Shown here: in pieces, positions 58,545-64,000 of the stretch | Layout: the number at the start of each line of letters is the position of its first letter | Numbering within the stretch: the first letter of the stretch is position 1 | NCBI RefSeq assembly: GCF_932294415.1 | Contig: NC_065543.1 | Coordinates: forward strand, 42,492,277 to 42,556,276 | Origin: Quercus robur | Taxonomy: Eukaryota; Streptophyta; Magnoliopsida; Fagales; Fagaceae | DNA length: 64,000 nucleotides | Direction: 5' to 3' | Notes under the pieces: model-generated | Seen by the model: only the letters and a program-made list of their open reading frames with translations | What the model was told of the DNA's origin: nothing | Databases searched by the model: none | Translations under genes and position numbers: made by a program

Positions 58545-60439
58545 TTTTCATTGTATCCAAATTCTTGAGATTATCAACTCAAGGTGGTCAATATCTTTTT
58601 TAGGAAAGAAAAAATGTACTAATTTAAATATAATTGTGTTATATATATATATATATATATATTGCAAGTATAATTTGTTTTTGGCAAGTCAAGGTGGTCA
58701 TAAGACCACGCTGACTATATATGTGCAGTAGCCCTTGTTCCTATCTAGAGATCTAGCAAATTCAAACTTGATTACAAATAATTGAGATTAATACCTTCTA
58801 GACGGCTGAGATAAAAAGTTATAAATTTAGGGGCTATTTGGATTTGCTGTTTCCGTAACACATAACTCTGTTTCCATAACTCATAACTCAAAAATGGTGG
58901 GACCCATGGCTGAAAAGTCCGTTTGGATTTTGTTTACAGTTTTTGTTTCCATCACTCAATTCTCCGATTTTTGAGTGATGAGTTATGAAAACTGAAAACA
59001 CATTTTAGGTATTTTCAGTTTCCATATCTCTGTTTTTAATGACATTTCCGTAAATAACACTACATACTTGGTCCCACAGTCAGAGCAATACACGTGAGGC
59101 ACTCCTTTTGATGCTCTTCAGTAAAGCAGAGCTCTCACATCTCAGACTTCTCTCATCTCCATTCTAGTACTGCCACAAGCTAAAAGAAGCTCTCACTGCC
59201 CTCACCTCCTCACGCACTATTTCACCGATTCGAGCTCAGCCAACCCGCGCCGCCGTGTCACGGTCACACATTGCTTCATGCGCCAACCAAACCCCGACCT
59301 CTTTCTTAGCTGTTATCACAGAAATCCGAAGGTATTCTTTACATTTGAGTTGTTTATATATCTAATTTGTTGGTAATAGCAAGATATTTCGCATTTTATA
59401 CATCGAATCAAGGATTGGTGATGAGAAGTTTGCTTCTCTCTTTTTTTTTTTCTTTGTTGATTTAATTGTATCAACCTGTGGTGATGGGTTTTCAACCCAT
59501 TGTGATGAAAGTTTGCCTCTCTGCTTTTTTTTTCTTTGTTTGATGTTTGGGTAAGCATCTGATTTGATCTATTGAAACCCGGCTTAATTTTGAACCTCCT
59601 AGATCAAACAAAACCCCAATCCAAAGTTCCAAACACAAACCAAATCAAAGAAAATTCATATGAGCAAACCAATGAAAATTCCTACTTAACAAAAATTTCC
59701 ATGAGAGAGAAAAGAAGAGAGTTTTGGACCTTTTGGTTTGACAGAAGGAGGCGAGAGACTGTCCCAGTAAGAAAAAAAGAGAAACAAATATAAAATTGGT
59801 GGAAAGTGGGTTAGCAAGCAACAAATATAAAATTAGTAGAAAGTGGGCTTTAGCTATAAAATTGTGGAGATTTGATTTGGATTTGATTTTTTTGGGTTTA
59901 TGTTCTTCATGTTTAAGATCTATGTGAATGGAAAGAGTGACCAATTCCATTTTGATCTTATTTCTATTGTGTTTTTATGTTATTTCTTGTTTTTTTGGGG
60001 GGGGGGGGGGTGGGGGAGGGGAGAGAGAGAGAGACATAAAAAGGAGAGTAGAAATACATATTTACCCCTGTTTTTAACAAAGGTTGGTTATGGAAAATAA
60101 ACGAAGTTTACCTCAAGTGTGTAAATTGAAACTTTTCAAATCATTGGTAGGTAAAATAATTTTAGGCCAAACCATAGGTGGGTTTACTGCAATTACCCTT
60201 TTAATTAATTAGGGTAAATTGCAAATTACACTTCTAAAATTTGGGGGTATTTAGACTTTACATCCTGAAGTTTTAGAATTTGGGTTTTACTACCTGAAGT
60301 TTGTGGGTGTTTAGATTTTACAGTCTAACGTTTCAGAATTTGGATTTTACCCCCTAAATTTTAGGGGTGTTTGGATTTTGCTCCCTAAAGTTTGGAAATG
60401 TTTGGATTTTACACCATTGTTAGGTTTCTAGCCGCCTTA
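58545..60439. other. Intergenic DNA with short repeats
   Basis: (TA)n at about 58640-58662. Around 58830-59060 lies a GGGGCTATTTGGATTTG-led segment with internal inverted parts (possible MITE, ends unclear). Poly-G at 59997-60010. Several related units of about 65 bp (TTTGGATTTTACNCCCTAAAGTTT) lie at 60235-60415. No gene is seen. Confidence 0.4.
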
Positions 60440-61205
60440 ACACATTATGTTTAACCTAATATTAAGTCAAGTTGATTATTGTTATTCAAGTCTAGGTTAA
60501 ACAATTATGAGCAAAACAAATATAATGTAGAAAGTAAAGAACACAAAAATCTGATGACTCAGGAAAACCAAACTGGTAAAAAACCTGAGGATGATTTGAC
60601 CTAGCTATTCTCAAGGTAAAAATAGATCCACTATGAAAGAATTAAAGTTTTACAAAAGGACTTAGACTACTAACATCCTAATGCTACCTCGAGTAGAAAA
60701 CTTACTACCACAACCATGTGATAGATCTGAGTTCACAGACTACTTCTTTCCTTGAATCTGTACCAAACACAAGTTCTCCTACTTGTGACTTTAAAACTTC
60801 ACTCAAAGGTTTTGTACTTTGAAGGATCTTTGTGCAATAATTGAATCACCACCAAAACTTGATTTCAAATCTAGACTTTGGGAGAGCTTTCCTTGTGTTT
60901 TAAGGAAAACACCTCTCAAATCTCACACGAGAGAAAACACAAAGCTATTCAAAGACCTCTAAAATGTGGCTAGAGTTTTTCCTTTTATACTAGGAGTGAA
61001 ACACTTAACCCTACACATCATATGGGCTTGGGCTGAGTTTGAAATTTCTGCAGAATTTTTTGATCTGCGTTTAAAATAAACTACACATATTATAATGAGT
61101 AACCATCATATAATGAATAAACATCATAATATATAAACCATAAACAATGTATCAAAGTTTGTGAAACAAGAGCAAAGAACATACATCTCAAAATACATCA
61201 AAAAA
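60440..61205 (-). mobile_element. Probable 3' LTR of a second Sirevirus-like element
   Basis: On the minus strand it follows three AGGGGGAGTAGTTT-like polypurine tracts (61205-61260). It carries a TATAAAAGG promoter box (about 60989-60997) and a leader. Ends are not sharply defined. It belongs with the ORF fragment next door. Confidence 0.45.
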
Positions 61206-61306
61206 ACTACTCCCCCTATCCCATAAACTACTCCCCCTATCTCATCTATCACATTCTCCCTATCTCTATGCACTCCCCATTTTTGTGATGTATTGCCAAA
61301 GGGAAA

Positions 61307-61675
61307 TCATGGCTGATCCGAGGGTGGAGCTGGTGGAGAGGCACTACTAGTGGTAGCAAGCTCAGCTTGTAAGGCAGCAACCTTATTGAGCAAGTCCAAG
61401 AGCAGTTGTCCATGTGCGGACTGGACTGTAAGTACGGTCTCCAACATAGATCTAGTAGAAATGGTGGTAGATGTGGATGGCTCAAGATCCACAACAGCAG
61501 TGGGATCCACATACTCCTCAGTTGGAGGATCACTAGAAGGACGACCTCTAAATGCGTCACCTGTAGAAGAATCGACTCTAGGACGTTTTGAGCTGGCTTT
61601 TAACTGAGCTGCTCTTTGCCTAAGAAAGGAGGCACCAACAGGAGCTATTATATGTACATGCTTAGAAGCAAACAT
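61307..61675 (-). pseudogene. C-terminal fragment of an envelope-position ORF
   Basis: 122 residues, probably the tail of a longer retroelement protein. A basic patch (SSKRPRVDSS), a Pro/Thr/Ser-rich stretch and a coiled coil (about 80-108, LLLDLLNKVAALQAEL) are present. The same order closes the ORF at 6323-7399 of the intact element. It is followed on the minus strand by repeated polypurine tracts. No upstream domain is found to the right, so it is a remnant. Confidence 0.45.
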
Positions 61676-61679
61676 TTAG

Positions 61680-62249
61680 TTTTTGCAAGGCATGATAGAT
61701 CGAGAGATATTAAGATTCATTTATTCTCGATATATCGATGGGTATCAAGACCAGCAATTCAGCTTTTCTTGAGTAGTTTTTTTGAGTAATCTTGTGTTTT
61801 CAATAAAACTACTTGTACCACTTGTTGGTGAACAATATGTTATTCATAAGTACACTAGAAACTAAGACTCAATTGCATATAAAGTGCTTTTTAATCTCAG
61901 ATATGCCAATACATAAAAATATGACTCTTACAATCATCATTGAAAAAAATAACACTATTTATAATTCATTGGACTTCTTCCTGCAGAATTCTTTGATGTA
62001 GTTCTCTCAGGCTTTTTATTAACATCAATTACAGAAATAACTAATGCTTCAAACACAATTTTTATTACATAATAATACAATATATGATATGATACAAGTA
62101 TGCAATTGAGATTCATAAGTTGGCAAAACAAAGGCTAGTTGCTATTAATGATTCCATTTTCGCAACTTTATTTTTTTAGCAAGCTTGAATGATACTTCGA
62201 TAGACATAGAAACAATAATACATAAACACTCTAAAAACATCTTAATGCT
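61680..62249. other. 3' flank of the UGT locus
   Basis: AT-rich; no gene seen. Confidence 0.4.
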
Positions 62250-63809
62250 TTATTTGTTCAATAAAAATTTCAAAATTCTTAAAATTGATCCACCTTCACT
62301 AACACTCTTTTTAGCCATTTCCTTCAACTTTAGTGCCTTTGTCTTTATAACATCATCAGAGAGCAATGCTTTTATCTTTGTGTTGATTTCGTGCCTTGTG
62401 AAAATCCTATTTTTGTTCGGGTTCAACCCTAAACCAACCTTCCAAACATCACATACGTAACTCTTATTTTGGAATTGGTTTGTAAAGTAAGGCCAACATA
62501 GAAATGGGACTCCCTTGCTTATACCCTCCAAGGTTGAATTCCATCCACAATGGCTTATAAAACATGCAGTAGAAGGGTGAGCTAGCACCTCCTCTTGAGG
62601 TACCCAATCAACAATCTTTCCATGATCAGCTATTCTCTTTCTAATCCCATCAAGGAATTCTGAGAGTGCTTCATTGGTGATATCAGACTGAATAACCCAC
62701 AAAAATGGAAGACCTATGAGTTCAAGTTCAAGTGCTAGTTCATCAAATTGTTGTTGGTTGAAGATTGAGGTGCTGCCAAAGGAAACATAAATGACTGAGC
62801 CCACATGTTGTTTATCAAACCAACTTAGGCAAGTTGAATTATCAAGCCAAAAGCTTCCAATTTGACAGCCCAATTGACTGCCTGAAAGTAATGGACCAAC
62901 AGGTATGATCCCAAGAACTAAATTTAAGGCCAATGAGTCTAGTTCATAGAATGAGTTGCAAAGAAGCCAGTTGCATAGTTTGACAGAATGGTTCATCCTG
63001 AAAGCATATTGAAAAAAAGTGTTTTGCATCCTTGATTCTCCTAGGAAGCTCCATGGAAACTCTGAGCTTTTCCATGCAAGGATTTCCTTTGACAGCCAAA
63101 TCAAGTCATTTTTTATTGGAGTTCCTACAGGGTCATCAGATTTTTTTTACTAAAACCAAACAAGTACCATATCATGTATCAATTTTTTTAATTTAAAAGT
63201 AACCTTCATGGAACTTTAACTTCTTTCCATTTTTTGTTTTCATCATTTAAAATAAAATTTTGACCATGAAATGAACTTTCTTCATTTCAAGTGAAATGGA
63301 GAGACTGGGAGGTGTCAAGAATACTAGTTAGTTTTTACCTTGAGTGTCCATAATTCCATCCTCAATAAGCTTTGGGATCGGGAGTGTAAAGGCTAGGTTG
63401 CTGGTCCAGCCGACCAAAATGTAGCACTTTTAATTCCCATCATCTCAGCAACTTCAAATGCCCACACAACCGATATCCTAGGAATGATACAACTAATCCG
63501 ATCATCATAAGATTCGTTACTTTTCTCAATCAAGTCCTTGAAATGACCTGGCATAACTTCTTGAAAACTATTTATCAGTTTAAGAGCATCAGTTCGATCA
63601 TCCCCAGGTTCTAGACCATTTGGGAGTGAGACTAGCCTTATCAGGTTATTCACTGGCATTATAGTTGTTAATCTTGCAATTATGAACTCAGTGCTAACAA
63701 ATGTGACCTTGATCCCATGATCAGCAATCTGGTGAGACAACTTCATAAGTGGCGCAACATGGCCCTGTGTTGGAAATGATACGACTAGCACATGTGATTG
63801 GCTGCCCAT
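62250..63809 (-). pseudogene. UDP-glycosyltransferase, UGT83A-like, frameshifted
   Basis: The normal role is to transfer sugar from a UDP-sugar to a small lipophilic acceptor in the cytosol. Exon 1 spans 63339-63809 and starts MGSQSHVLVV. It has the acceptor-side motif PTQGHVAPL with catalytic His. The intron is 63125-63338 (CAAG|GTAAAA to CTGTAG|GAAC), in phase 1. Exon 2 spans 62250-63124 and carries VYVSFGSTSIF and the 44-residue PSPG sugar-donor box (HCGWNSTLEGISKGVP, ending TNQ where D/E-Q is usual). Full length would be about 448 residues, normal for UGT83A. In exon 1, after AGPAT, a single missing base (about 63394-63399) puts a stop in frame; the next frame continues as LAFTLPIPKLIEDGI. 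Everything else, including splice sites, is intact, so this is a very recent pseudogene or a base-call error. No copy is seen nearby. Confidence 0.82.
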
Positions 63810-64000
63810 GACGAATTCTACTCTATATTGCCACAAAAATTATAACATCGCCAAATTCAAAATTCCAAAATCTGCAAAATAACACATCGAAGTCATATTC
63901 CAATTAAATCATGAACAATATCCCATGTAAATCTCCAACACATAGCTAGAATATGGATAGCATGAGCAAAAAGCATGATAAATGGTAAATCACACACTCG
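63810..64000 (-). other. 5' flank of the UGT gene
   Basis: AT-rich upstream sequence cut by the window end; no distinct promoter motif is claimed. Confidence 0.3.

Noticed and set aside
62250..63809. SDR plus UGT as a biosynthetic gene cluster
   Set aside because: Only two enzyme families are present, the UGT appears broken, and 7 kb of transposons separates them; not enough to claim a cluster.

Overview
This is plant nuclear DNA, most likely from a woody eudicot. The host DNA is AT-rich, with long TA, GA and poly-T tracts. Plant-type Copia retrotransposons, LINEs, hAT elements, Helitrons and a tRNA-derived SINE are all present, and one host gene has a plant-style spliced structure. The repertoire resembles what I would expect in Fagales (oak or chestnut relatives), but nothing here proves the taxon.

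Layout. 1-9306: one young LTR retrotransposon of Sirevirus (Copia) type. It has gag and a spliced envelope-position ORF but no protease, integrase or reverse transcriptase, and its 5' LTR is split by a solo LTR of the same family. 9307-55000: a tandemly expanded cluster of six intact, single-exon short-chain dehydrogenase/reductase (SDR) genes. Five are on the minus strand (12520, 22182, 25322, 33682, 41797) and the sixth is on the plus strand (54142). They fall into two groups: copies 1, 2 and 6, and copies 3, 4 and 5. Each gene carries shared flanking DNA, so the cluster grew by segmental duplication, and the intervals were then enlarged by transposons. 55000-62250: gene-poor DNA with hAT and MITE elements, a solo LTR and the 3' end of a second Sirevirus-like element. 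62250-63809: a UGT83A-like UDP-glycosyltransferase gene with one intron and an apparent 1-base deletion in exon 1.

How the genes work together. The SDR copies keep the NAD-binding and catalytic residues and look functional. They belong to the plant SDR110C type (SDR3b-like or secoisolariciresinol-dehydrogenase-like), whose members oxidise alcohols in specialised or hormone metabolism. A glycosyltransferase next to a dehydrogenase array could reflect a shared specialised-metabolite theme, but that is only a suggestion; the UGT looks broken and sits 7 kb beyond the last SDR.

Most of the structure outside genes can be read as dated insertions. Paralogous flanks supply empty sites for several elements. 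Exact target-site duplications are visible for the big retrotransposon, its nested solo LTR, two hAT elements and two MITEs. I found no CRISPR, no operon and no convincing undescribed enzymatic system. The most unusual items are the pol-less Sirevirus with its spliced second ORF and TCGCGA-rich leader, and the run of Helitron ends that each abut a microsatellite.
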